Shown here: positions 1 through 7,227 of the stretch, piece by piece | How positions within the stretch are numbered: the first letter of the stretch is position 1 | Layout: every line of letters begins with the position of its first letter | Source of the DNA: Yinghuangia elevatio | Lineage (GTDB): Bacteria; Actinomycetota; Actinomycetes; Streptomycetales; Streptomycetaceae | Length of the DNA: 10,842 nucleotides | Reading direction: 5' to 3' | Assembly: GCF_040649515.1 (NCBI RefSeq) | Contig: NZ_JBEZFP010000211.1 | Location: 1 to 10,842 of the forward strand | Program-made: the position numbers and the translations under genes | Notes under the pieces: generated by a model | Told to the model about the DNA's origin: nothing | Seen by the model: only the letters and a program-made list of their open reading frames with translations | Databases searched by the model: none

Positions 1-220
1 GGCTGTCGTTGACCACGACCGTCTCGCCGGGCCGCCGCGGCCGCCATCCGGCAAAAAGTCCAGCCCATCTCTGATCATCATTTAGATAATGGCGTACACT
101 AAATCGGCCGCAAGCATTCGCCGTGCAACACGCAGGCCCTGCTGCGCAGCCGATCAGCCGTGCCCCCTACGTGCCCGTCGGCCGTCGGTCTTCCAATAAG
201 GCAACGCCAGGAGAGATCTG
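1..220. other. Leader region before the oxygenase gene; no gene assigned
   Basis: No convincing gene is seen. Bases 1 to about 60 are GC-rich and may belong to a neighbour cut by the edge. On the minus strand one frame with GC-rich third positions reads RPRRPGETVVVNDS toward the left edge, but it has no usable in-frame start nearby. On the plus strand a short tail ending in a TAG at 83-85 is equally possible. Bases 70-104 are markedly AT-rich for this genome and look regulatory. Bases 105-208 hold nothing recognisable. The AGGAG at 209-213 is the ribosome site of the gene starting at 221. Confidence 0.5.
72..104 (+). promoter_or_regulatory. Putative promoter/operator with ATTTAG-N13-CTAAAT inverted repeat
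   Basis: This is the only AT-rich island in the leader. ATTTAG at 80-85 and CTAAAT at 99-104 form a 6-bp inverted repeat with 13 bases between the arms. A palindromic TGATCA lies just upstream at 72-77. GATAAT (85-90) and TACACT (95-100) both resemble -10 hexamers, but no good -35 element is at the right distance. The layout suits a dimeric regulator binding across a promoter for the gene at 221, or for a divergent gene beyond the left edge. The transcription start and the regulator are not known. Confidence 0.35.
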
Positions 221-1267
221 ATGACCATTGATGTCCAGCACCTGAACGACGTGCTCCGGCCTGCCGCGCCGCCGCGGGTGGTCGAAGACCTGTACACCCA
301 GGACCAATACGAGCGCATGCTCGCCGTGATCAAGCGGTACGGCCCGTGGCCCACGATCACCGCTCACCACTTCGACTCTGTCGAGGAACTCTTCGCCACG
401 TCGAACGGAGGCGCGGTCGAGGGACTCAACCTCACCCTCGACGACGTGGCATCCGCGCACTTCCGCGGGTTCTTCGCGGAGAGCTCGGTCGCGTACCACC
501 CGGAGCTGCACGACTGCTTCTACAACAACCGCTTCCTGCAACTGGCTCGCGAGTACTGGGGAGCACAGTACGCGCGGCCGACGATGATGCTGTTCAACCT
601 CTGCGGGCCGCACCAGAGCGGGCTGACATCGCACCTCGACGCCGTCACGTTCCGCGGCGTCCGGTTCGAGAACTCTCCGATCTGGCTGCAGAACGTCATG
701 GGCCGCTCCGGGCTGTTCACCGACCATCTGGTGAAGATGGCCCAGGTGATCACGTGGTGGTACCTGGGGGAGAACGGCACGTTCACGTACTGGCCCGACG
801 GGCCCCTCGGCGAGCCCAAGCGCCTCGAACACCCCTTGTGGAACAAGGGCGTTGTGGTGCAGAACGAGTCCATGTTCCACCGCGGCGACCCCGTCGGCCG
901 CCCCGATGAGCGCGACATCACCGGCCTGAAGCACCGCTCTCTGCTGGGGTACGACGCCGACCGTGACGACTGGGCGATCACCACCGACGGCGAGGTCATC
1001 CGCCGCTACCAGCCCAACGAGATGCGGCTGCTGGTGCACTGGAACGCCGAGGTCTACACCGACCTCGACGAGGTCAAGAAGAGCATGGACCACTCCGACG
1101 ACCTGACCCACGACATCGTCTTCGAACGCCTCCTCGCCGACATGCACGCCCGCGGAATGAACGTCGCCGAACCCTCGGACCCGCTCCACGACAAGGAGTT
1201 CATCCGCGCGCTGATCGCCGCCTACTCGATCAGCCCCACCACGGACTGGGCCACCCAGCCGGCCTGA
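221..1267 (+). CDS. Putative Fe(II)/2-oxoglutarate-dependent oxygenase, phytanoyl-CoA dioxygenase-like
   Basis: The 348-residue protein is probably a cytoplasmic non-haem iron oxygenase that uses 2-oxoglutarate and O2 to hydroxylate an unknown substrate. The visible basis is a possible facial triad: His138-x-Asp140 in SHLDAVTF and a distal His220 in SMFHRGD. Arg231 lies 11 residues after His220, the spacing used in PhyH-family enzymes to bind 2-oxoglutarate. There is no signal peptide or membrane segment. The start is supported by AGGAG at 209-213, seven bases upstream. It is longer than many PhyH proteins, with an extra C-terminal stretch of about 90 residues that I do not recognise. It heads the plus-strand unit and points toward the glycosidase/transporter operon, so it may modify an aglycone released there; that is inference. 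The family assignment rests on motif spacing only. Confidence 0.55.
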   Translation: MTIDVQHLNDVLRPAAPPRVVEDLYTQDQYERMLAVIKRYGPWPTITAHHFDSVEELFATSNGGAVEGLNLTLDDVASAHFRGFFAESSVAYHPELHDCFYNNRFLQLAREYWGAQYARPTMMLFNLCGPHQSGLTSHLDAVTFRGVRFENSPIWLQNVMGRSGLFTDHLVKMAQVITWWYLGENGTFTYWPDGPLGEPKRLEHPLWNKGVVVQNESMFHRGDPVGRPDERDITGLKHRSLLGYDADRDDWAITTDGEVIRRYQPNEMRLLVHWNAEVYTDLDEVKKSMDHSDDLTHDIVFERLLADMHARGMNVAEPSDPLHDKEFIRALIAAYSISPTTDWATQPA

Positions 1268-1463
1268 CATGCGCCCACGCTCGTCCCACCTGGTGGAACT
1301 CGTCGATCTGGGAGCTACCGGGTGGGACGGCTGGGGTTGCGGGTACGCCGTCCGATCGGCCGGAAGCCCCGTGAGTACGTGGTCCGTCGTCCTCGAGTCC
1401 AGACGCGTAGTGACTACACAAAATGATGGCCGAAGCGTTGTCGGCGGGCGGAAGGCATACCGG
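1268..1463 (+). other. Gap between oxygenase and DUF5060 genes, with short palindrome
   Basis: An ATG at 1269, one base after the oxygenase stop, opens a frame that runs into the next gene. However, the first 65 residues do not resemble the family and have poor coding character, so I treat this stretch as noncoding. It holds an 11-base palindrome GTAGT-G-ACTAC at 1407-1417, followed by the relatively AT-rich ACACAAAATGATGG at 1417-1430, which might be a promoter or an operator. No hairpin strong enough for a terminator is seen after the oxygenase gene, so co-transcription remains possible. Confidence 0.35.
1450..1455 (+). promoter_or_regulatory. Ribosome binding site that favours the GTG start at 1464
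   Basis: GGAAGG lies eight bases before GTG at 1464. This GTG sits a few residues ahead of where the DUF5060 domain begins, whereas the upstream ATG at 1269 would add 65 unrelated residues. It therefore decides the start in favour of 1464. Confidence 0.5.
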
Positions 1464-1934
1464 GTGAGCGTGCGACAGTGGGATCTCTATGAACTCGTTC
1501 TGGAGGGCCCCACTCGCGGCAACCCTTTCGTCGACGTGGACTTGTCCGCCCGCTTCACGCTCGGCGGGGAAAGCACCGAGGTCGCCGGGTTCTACGACGG
1601 TGAGGGAACCTATCGGGTGCGCTTCATGCCCGAGCACCAGGGGCTCTGGACGTACGAAACAGCCGGCAATGTCACGGACCTGAACGGACGTACGGGCCGG
1701 TTCGAATGCGTCGAACCAGGCGAGGGCAACCATGGTCCGGTCCGGGTGCACACCGACGGCATGACGTTCCGCGTCGAGATCCTGGACACCTGGAACATGA
1801 CCGTCACCCCGCTCGACACGCTGTACATCGCCGCAGTCGACGCCGAGAAGGCGATCGCGTACGCGGAGGGCGATGCGACGGTGAAACTCCCCGCGGACCC
1901 GTACCTGGCTCTCCGCATCCAACGGGTGGTGTAG
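1464..1934 (+). CDS. DUF5060-DUF5605 protein lacking its catalytic domain (deleted apiosidase-like glycosidase)
   Basis: Residues 1-95 of this 156-residue frame match the N-terminal beta-sandwich module DUF5060. Hallmarks are WDLYELVLEGP near the start, GNPF at 19-22, FYDGEGTYRVRFMP at 43-56 and the module end GNHGPVRV at 88-95. In complete family members a catalytic (beta/alpha)8 barrel of the DUF4038 apiosidase-like type follows, several hundred residues long. Here the frame jumps to FRVEILDTWNMTV at 102-114 and PYLALRI at 146-152, which are typical of the C-terminal DUF5605 module. The barrel is absent, yet the frame is open, so an in-frame internal deletion around 1749-1766 is the simplest explanation. 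The product is unlikely to hydrolyse sugars. It could be a decaying pseudogene or a small carbohydrate-binding remnant. Starting at ATG 1269 would give 221 residues, but GTG 1464 has a ribosome site and fits the family start. There is no signal peptide. The domain naming comes from remembered family patterns. Confidence 0.65.
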   Translation: MSVRQWDLYELVLEGPTRGNPFVDVDLSARFTLGGESTEVAGFYDGEGTYRVRFMPEHQGLWTYETAGNVTDLNGRTGRFECVEPGEGNHGPVRVHTDGMTFRVEILDTWNMTVTPLDTLYIAAVDAEKAIAYAEGDATVKLPADPYLALRIQRVV

Positions 1935-1941
1935 GGACGAA

Positions 1942-1975
1942 GCGTCAGGACCCGGGGGAAGTCGGGTCCTGACGC
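1942..1975. terminator. Perfect 13-bp hairpin after the DUF5060 gene
   Basis: GCGTCAGGACCCG (1942-1954) and its exact reverse complement (1963-1975) enclose an 8-base loop. It begins seven bases after the stop codon at 1932-1934. There is no T-run, which is common for actinobacterial terminators. Being symmetric and between convergent genes, it may also stop transcripts from the minus-strand operon. Confidence 0.75.
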
Positions 1976-2029
1976 GGAGTTCCGTCGTCCGTGCCGTGGC
2001 ACCTGCGTGACCGTGCGATCGGTCGTCGG

Positions 2030-2065
2030 GATCCGGCCCCGGGCGGTTGTCAGTGGGGCCGGATC
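2030..2065. terminator. 11-bp hairpin enclosing the stop codon of the distal GH3 gene
   Basis: GATCCGGCCCC (2030-2040) pairs perfectly with GGGGCCGGATC (2055-2065) across a 14-base loop. The TGA of the minus-strand GH3 gene (2050-2052) sits in the loop, and one arm encodes its last residues. It probably acts as a terminator or a 3'-end stabiliser for the minus-strand operon. Weaker hairpins, GTGCC/GGCAC at 1991-2002 and GACCG/CGGTC at 2009-2024, lie between it and the 1942 hairpin. Confidence 0.55.
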
Positions 2066-4491
2066 TCCTCGGAGTTGCCCAGGAAACGGCCCGCCCGGGG
2101 GATCTCGGCGGTCTCGCCGGTGACGACCACGCTCGTGCGCGCGCGGATGTCCGCGGAACTGGAGCCCACCATGAGGTCGATGGTGCCGGGTTCGACGACG
2201 AGGCGGTCGGCGGGGTCGATGAGGGCCAGGGCGTTGACGGGGGCGGACAGCCGCACGCGGCGCGTTTCCCCGGCGGGCACCTGGACGCGGGCGAAGGCCA
2301 GCAGTTGCCGGACCGGGCGGACGGTGGAGGCGACGACGTCGCGGGCGTAGAGCTGGACGACTTCCTCGGCCAGGCGGTCCCCGGTGTTGGTGATGTCCAC
2401 GCGTACGGACAGGTCCTCACCCGCCCGGACTTCGGCGGCATCGGCCACCGCGTCGCCGTACGCGAATTCGGTGTACGTCAGGCCGTGTCCGAAGGGGAAC
2501 AACGGACGGGACGGACCGTCGATGTACGTGGGTCCGTCGGCGCCGCCGGGCTTGTCGTATCCGCTGCCGGCCCGGCTGCCGTGGAAGATCGGGACCTGGC
2601 CGAGAGACGCGGGGAAGGTGACCGGAAGCCGCCCGGCGGGGGCGGTGTTGCCGACCAGGACGTCCGCCACGGCCAAGCCCGCGGCCGGGCCCAGCAGCGG
2701 CGCCCAGAGCACGGCGTCCGCACAGCGGCTGACTCGGTCCAGAAGGAGTGGGCGCCCACTGGCGACGACCACGACGGTGGGCACACCCATGGCGGCGACG
2801 GCTTCGACGAGGGCTTCCTGGTCGCCTGGTAGGCGCAGGTCCTGGCGGTCGACCTGTTCGCCTGCCGTGACGGGACCCACCCACCCGGTGCGTTCACCGA
2901 CCACGACGATCGCGACATCCGTCCCGTCGACGGCTTGTACGGCCCGCGCCAGGTCGTCCGCGCTGGTGCCTTCCGGTCCACCGAACGACGCACGCACCAC
3001 TTCGGTTGCGCCACCGACGACGCGCTCCAAGGCGTCCCCGATGCTGACGGCATGCGTCTCCAACTGGCGTGCCATGTCCTCGAACCGGTGCGGAAAGTCC
3101 GGCGTCGGGATCGCCCGCATCCCCTGGGTGTCGTCCAGACCGCCGGTCTGGAACGGCTCACCGGTCTGCGCCGCATGCAACCAGGCTTCGACGACGGAGA
3201 CGTTGAGCTCTTGGAGAGCGACCCCGCTGTAGGCGCCGTAGTGCACGCGGATCTGCGCACCGAGTTCGCCCACCACGGCCACGCGTCGCGTGGTCGGCGG
3301 GATGGGGAGGACACCGTCGTTCTGGAGCAGCGTCACGGCCTCGACGGCCATGGCGCGGCTCAGTGCCAGCTCCTCGGCGAGGTCGGCGACGTCGGCGGGC
3401 TCGGGAGCCGTGACCGCGACGCCCCGGTCGAGAACATGGTCCAACAGCCCGAGATCCGCCTTGAGGTCCAGGACCCGTCGGGCCGCTCGGTCGACGATGC
3501 CCTCGTCCAGACGCCCTTCGCGGACCAGGTCGCCAAGCCGCGCGAAGGTGCGGAACTCGGGGAACTCCACGTCCATGCCGGACGTGATCGCCAGGCTGCC
3601 CGCTTCGTCGGCGTCCGCGGCCAGTCCGAATCGGGTCGCCAGGTGGTCCAAGGAGCTGTAGTCGCTGACGACAGTCCCGGTGAACCCCAACTCCCGGCGC
3701 AGCAGCGTGTCGAGCATCCCCGGATCGGCGGCGACGGGCATGCCGTCGATCTCCGAGTAGGAGTTCATCACCGTGGCCAGGCCGGCCTCCCGGATGGCGG
3801 CTTCGAACGGGCGGGCGTACTGCTCCCGGAGAGTGCGGGGGCCGACCAATGTGCCGGCGCAGTTCAGGCCCGCCTGGGGAGTCGCGTAGGCGATGAAGTG
3901 CTTGCCGCACGCCGCGACGCCGCCGCGCAGGTCGTCCCCCTGCATGCCGCGCACGAATGCGACGCCGAACGCCGCCGCCAGATCGGGGTCTTCGCCGTAC
4001 GTCTCGTGTCCGCGCCCCCACCGGGGATCGCGCGTGATGTCCAGGACCGGGGACAACGCCAGGCGCACGCCGAGGAAGCGCAGCCTCTCGCGGGTCACCG
4101 TCGCCATGCGTCCGACCAGGGCGGGGTTCCAGGTCGCGGCCTGCGCGATGGCGGTGGGGTACGTCGGTGCGCCGGGGTGCACCACGCCGTTGAGCGCTTC
4201 CAGGTGGACCAGCGCGGGAATGGGGAACCGCCCGGCTCCCATCACCGCTTCCTGGATCCGTGCGATGAAGCCGGGCAAGGCGTCCAGGTCCGGGCACAGC
4301 CCGCCCACCATGGCCAAGTGCCCCACGCCGTGCGGGGCGAGCTGGGGGAGGCCCTTGGCGAGCGCTTCCGCGGGGTCGTCCGGGTTGCCCATGGCCAGGA
4401 CGGCGAGTTGTTCGTACGCGGGTCCGCTCAGTTGGGCGACCTTTTCGTCCAACGACATCCGGCGCAGCAGATCGCCGACAGACTTGGGCAT
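2050..4491 (-). CDS. Glycoside hydrolase family 3, beta-glucosidase/beta-xylosidase type (distal copy)
   Basis: The 813-residue enzyme should hydrolyse beta-linked glucose, xylose or a related sugar from the non-reducing end with retention, in the cytoplasm because no signal peptide is present. Domains in order: an N-terminal barrel (about 5-350) with SPVLDITRDPRWGRGHETYG at 147-166, the KHF motif at 198-200 and the nucleophile Asp277 in VVSDYSS; then an alpha/beta sandwich (about 385-640) with a likely acid/base Glu545 in AGEQVDR; then a fibronectin-III-like domain (about 685-790) after the family signature FPFGHGLTYTEF. The usual HEE near residue 97 reads HLEAL, a small departure. The ATG at 4491 is chosen over one at 4620 because AGGAG lies at 4501-4505 and the family begins here; the longer frame would also overlap the upstream gene. 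It follows its paralogue by 46 bases and is the last gene of the operon. Sugar specificity cannot be read from sequence. Confidence 0.9.
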   Translation of the reverse strand: MPKSVGDLLRRMSLDEKVAQLSGPAYEQLAVLAMGNPDDPAEALAKGLPQLAPHGVGHLAMVGGLCPDLDALPGFIARIQEAVMGAGRFPIPALVHLEALNGVVHPGAPTYPTAIAQAATWNPALVGRMATVTRERLRFLGVRLALSPVLDITRDPRWGRGHETYGEDPDLAAAFGVAFVRGMQGDDLRGGVAACGKHFIAYATPQAGLNCAGTLVGPRTLREQYARPFEAAIREAGLATVMNSYSEIDGMPVAADPGMLDTLLRRELGFTGTVVSDYSSLDHLATRFGLAADADEAGSLAITSGMDVEFPEFRTFARLGDLVREGRLDEGIVDRAARRVLDLKADLGLLDHVLDRGVAVTAPEPADVADLAEELALSRAMAVEAVTLLQNDGVLPIPPTTRRVAVVGELGAQIRVHYGAYSGVALQELNVSVVEAWLHAAQTGEPFQTGGLDDTQGMRAIPTPDFPHRFEDMARQLETHAVSIGDALERVVGGATEVVRASFGGPEGTSADDLARAVQAVDGTDVAIVVVGERTGWVGPVTAGEQVDRQDLRLPGDQEALVEAVAAMGVPTVVVVASGRPLLLDRVSRCADAVLWAPLLGPAAGLAVADVLVGNTAPAGRLPVTFPASLGQVPIFHGSRAGSGYDKPGGADGPTYIDGPSRPLFPFGHGLTYTEFAYGDAVADAAEVRAGEDLSVRVDITNTGDRLAEEVVQLYARDVVASTVRPVRQLLAFARVQVPAGETRRVRLSAPVNALALIDPADRLVVEPGTIDLMVGSSSADIRARTSVVVTGETAEIPRAGRFLGNSEEIRPH

Positions 4492-4500
4492 TGCTTTCGT

Positions 4501-4532
4501 CTCCTGTGGTGGTTGGTCCAAGGGCGCACAGG
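4501..4532 (-). promoter_or_regulatory. Ribosome binding site of the distal GH3 gene, inside a small inverted repeat
   Basis: On the minus strand AGGAG (4501-4505) sits nine bases before the ATG at 4489-4491. This decides the start against the longer frame from 4620. The site overlaps one arm of a 6-bp inverted repeat, CCTGTG (4503-4508) with CACAGG (4527-4532). An inner TTGG-A-CCAA lies between the arms. Folding could partly hide the ribosome site and tie translation of this gene to that of its neighbour, but the stem is short. Confidence 0.45.
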
Positions 4533-4537
4533 GGTGG

Positions 4538-7192
4538 TCACAGACGCCGATCAGCCTCGGGCACGACGCGTGTGCGCGCGAGAAGCTCGTCGAGCTGGGA
4601 TTGCGGGAACTGGCCGCCACTGAACGCGACCATCTGAGTGAGTGTCAGCCCGTACGCGGGTTCGAGTAGGTCTTCGACATCCCCGTCGACGCCCGCGAAC
4701 ATGGCTCGTAGAGCCTGGCCGCCGATGGGGTGCTCCAGCCATTCCAGGACGGTGTTGTCCTGGGTGATGGGCGTGCTGTGCGTGCCCGCCACCAGCGTCG
4801 CGGACTCCGTCCCTTCGCGGACAGACGCGAGCGCGGCCTCGCTGCCATCGACGCTGACGGTGCTGAACATCGTCCTGTCCGGCCCCGGCAGGTGGTCTTT
4901 GCCGATGAGGGTCACTCGACCGCGCAGGGGCGTGGCCGCGGATGACCCGCCGACGAAGAACCTGACCAGGCCCGGCTCGACGACCCAGCCCTCGTCCGCG
5001 TCCCACAGCGCGAACATGATCGTGGGCACGTCGACGGTCACTCGGGTCGCCGCGCCGGCCGCGAGGGGGATCCTGCGGAAGGCGACCAGGACGCGGCGGC
5101 GCCTTGTCGTTCGCCCGATGACGTCCTGGCCGTACACCTGCACCACTTCGTCGCCGTCAACGTCACCGACATTTGCGACGGTGAACGAGAGCTGTATCGC
5201 GCCATCGGTCGATACCTCTGCGGACTCGACGGCCAGGTCCCGGTACTCGAAGTCGGTGTAACTCAGCCCGTGCCCGAACGGGAAGACGACCGGGGATGCG
5301 GTATCGACGTAGGGGGTTGACCGCGCCGCCGCCCAGTACGGGAACGGCGCTGCTCCGGCGGAGCCCAAGAGCGCGATCGGCAGGCGACCCGCCGGGTTGA
5401 CGTCGCCGAACAGCACGGATGCCACGGCGTTCCCGGCCTCCTCGCCGCCGAAGAAGGAACCGACGATGGCGGGTACGCGGTCGGCCATCCATCCGAGGAC
5501 GTAGGGTCGGCCGTGGCTGAGGACCACGATCGTGGGTGTCCCGGTCGCGACGACGGCCTCGACGAGTTCGCGCTGCACGCCGGGCAGTGCACATTCGGCG
5601 CTGTCCAGGCCCTCGCCCACGGTGCCGAAGGCGTTGATGCCCGACTGGTCTCCCACCACGACCACGGCGACCTCCGCCGCGGAGGCCGCGCGGACCGCGG
5701 CGTCGAACCCCGAGCGGTCATCGGTTGCGATCTGGCACCCCGGTTCGTACGTCACGGTCGTGTCGTCGCCGGCGCGCCGACGGATTCCGTCCAGGAACGT
5801 CACGACGGGTACCGACTCGACGAGAAGCCCGGCTTCGTCCGCGCCGAGTTTGCCCGCGAACTCCTCGGCGTCCTCCGGCTTCGCCTCCGGGTCGGCCGCG
5901 AGGGCGAACCGCTTGGTCATGCTGTCGAGCACCTGGTAGCTGTAGTTCCCCAGCTGTCCCATCGGACGGTGCGCGTTCGGGCCGATGACGGCGATGGACT
6001 TCACCGACGCGGCAAGGGGCAGCAGGCGCGAACCGTCGACCGGTCGGTTCTGCAGGAGGATGACCGCCTTCTCGGCGATCGTGCGGGCGAGTGCCCGTTC
6101 CTCGGCGGAATCGAACGTCTCGGGTACGGCGTCGAGATCGACGTAGGGACGTTCGAACAGGCCCAGGCGGAACTTGGCGCGCAGCACGTTGGCGACCGCC
6201 CGGTCCAGGTCGCCCTCGGAGAGAACGCCCGTGCGGACAGCCTCGATCACACGGTCGGACGAAACCTTGTTGTCCAGGTCCAAGTCGATGCCGGCACGGA
6301 CCGCCTGGGCCACCGCCTGGAGGGTGCCCTCGGCGGTGCCGTGTTTGGTGTGCAGGTGTCCCACCGCGCCGAGGTCGGAGATGACGAGGCCGTCGAAGCC
6401 GAGCTCTTCGCGCAGCAGGCGGGTGAGGTGTGCCTTCGAACCGGTCACGGGGACGCCGTCGATGTCGTTGTACGACGGCATGACGCCCCGCGCGCCGCCC
6501 GCTCGGATGGCCATCTCGAAAGGCACCGAATGGATCTCCCGCAACTCACGCGGGCCGAGCTGCGCCGGTTGGGTGTTCCTGCCGCCCTCGCTGGCGCTGT
6601 AGCCGACGAAGTGCTTCAGCGTGGCCATGATCGGAAACTCGTCGTCGGCGTTCTGGAGTCCCCGTACGTAGCCTGCGGCCATGGAGCCGACCAGGTAGGG
6701 GTCCTCACCGTACGTCTCCTCGACCCGTCCCCAGCGCGGGTCGCGGGCGACGTCGGCGAGCGGCGACAGGGCCTGGCGTACGCCGAGCCGTGCCATCTGG
6801 GTTCCGATGGTCCGGCCCATCTCCTCGACCAACTCCGGTTCCCAGGTGGCCGCTTGCGCGATGGCGTCGGGGAACGTCGTGGCGTCCCGGACCTTCAGGC
6901 CGATGAGTGCCTCTTCCGCGAGCAGCACGGGAATACCGAGACGTGTCTCCTCGACGTGCTTGCGCTGAAGCTCGTTTCCTCGGGCCGCGGCCTCACGAGG
7001 GGGGAGGCCGAGCGTGCACAATGCCGCAACAGCCCCGCCCCAGCCCGTGTCCGGTGGTGTGTGCACGTCGACGGCCGACCCGAAGGGCGCCGCCGTCTGG
7101 GCCGCCTTCTCCTCCAGCGTCATCCTGCCCAGGAGGTCCCGGACGCGTTCTTGCACAGGGAGGGACGCGTCACGGTAGGGGAGGTGGTCCAT
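4538..7192 (-). CDS. Glycoside hydrolase family 3, beta-glycosidase with C-terminal extension (proximal copy)
   Basis: This 884-residue paralogue of the next gene is probably also a cytoplasmic retaining exo-beta-glycosidase; it has no signal peptide. The barrel domain (about 10-345) contains SPLADVARDPRWGRVEETYG at 143-162, KHF at 193-195 and the nucleophile Asp273 in VISDLGAV. The alpha/beta sandwich (about 375-625) has the likely acid/base Glu527 in TVGEGLDSAECALPG. The signature FPFGHGLSYTDFEY (637-650) leads into a fibronectin-III-like domain up to about 765. A further 115 residues (about 768-884), rich in acidic and hydrophobic residues with EWLEHPIGGQALRAMF at 817-832, form an extra module that I cannot name. 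The substrate-loop His common in the family is replaced (LAEEALIG at 91-98). The start is supported by AGGAG at 7200-7204, seven bases upstream. It lies 102 bases after the binding-protein gene, across a strong hairpin, and probably handles the imported glycoside. Confidence 0.9.
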   Translation of the reverse strand: MDHLPYRDASLPVQERVRDLLGRMTLEEKAAQTAAPFGSAVDVHTPPDTGWGGAVAALCTLGLPPREAAARGNELQRKHVEETRLGIPVLLAEEALIGLKVRDATTFPDAIAQAATWEPELVEEMGRTIGTQMARLGVRQALSPLADVARDPRWGRVEETYGEDPYLVGSMAAGYVRGLQNADDEFPIMATLKHFVGYSASEGGRNTQPAQLGPRELREIHSVPFEMAIRAGGARGVMPSYNDIDGVPVTGSKAHLTRLLREELGFDGLVISDLGAVGHLHTKHGTAEGTLQAVAQAVRAGIDLDLDNKVSSDRVIEAVRTGVLSEGDLDRAVANVLRAKFRLGLFERPYVDLDAVPETFDSAEERALARTIAEKAVILLQNRPVDGSRLLPLAASVKSIAVIGPNAHRPMGQLGNYSYQVLDSMTKRFALAADPEAKPEDAEEFAGKLGADEAGLLVESVPVVTFLDGIRRRAGDDTTVTYEPGCQIATDDRSGFDAAVRAASAAEVAVVVVGDQSGINAFGTVGEGLDSAECALPGVQRELVEAVVATGTPTIVVLSHGRPYVLGWMADRVPAIVGSFFGGEEAGNAVASVLFGDVNPAGRLPIALLGSAGAAPFPYWAAARSTPYVDTASPVVFPFGHGLSYTDFEYRDLAVESAEVSTDGAIQLSFTVANVGDVDGDEVVQVYGQDVIGRTTRRRRVLVAFRRIPLAAGAATRVTVDVPTIMFALWDADEGWVVEPGLVRFFVGGSSAATPLRGRVTLIGKDHLPGPDRTMFSTVSVDGSEAALASVREGTESATLVAGTHSTPITQDNTVLEWLEHPIGGQALRAMFAGVDGDVEDLLEPAYGLTLTQMVAFSGGQFPQSQLDELLARTRVVPEADRRL

Positions 7193-7227
7193 CGGGCTTC
7201 TCCTACTTCAGGGGCAAAGGCGTTGTG

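Noticed and set aside
1..60. A divergent minus-strand gene beginning near 80-90 (ATGATG codons)
   Set aside because: The frame from those ATGs has poor third-position bias and no ribosome site, while the better-biased frame has no start codon, so no gene is called.
167..1270. A 367-residue minus-strand open frame opposite the oxygenase gene
   Set aside because: The composition is Val/Gly/Asp/Arg-rich shadow type, while the plus strand has a ribosome site, motifs and normal protein composition.
1230..2441. A 403-residue minus-strand frame spanning the convergent junction
   Set aside because: It crosses two strong hairpins and two unrelated genes in a shadow frame; no domain is seen.
4492..4620. 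N-terminal extension of the distal GH3 gene from an ATG at 4620
   Set aside because: The 43 extra residues overlap the end of the upstream gene, do not look like a signal peptide or a GH3 start, and the AGGAG at 4501-4505 points to 4491.
2935..4623. A 562-residue plus-strand open frame
   Set aside because: It is antisense to the distal GH3 gene and has no recognisable domain; its openness is explained by the GC-rich third positions of the real gene.
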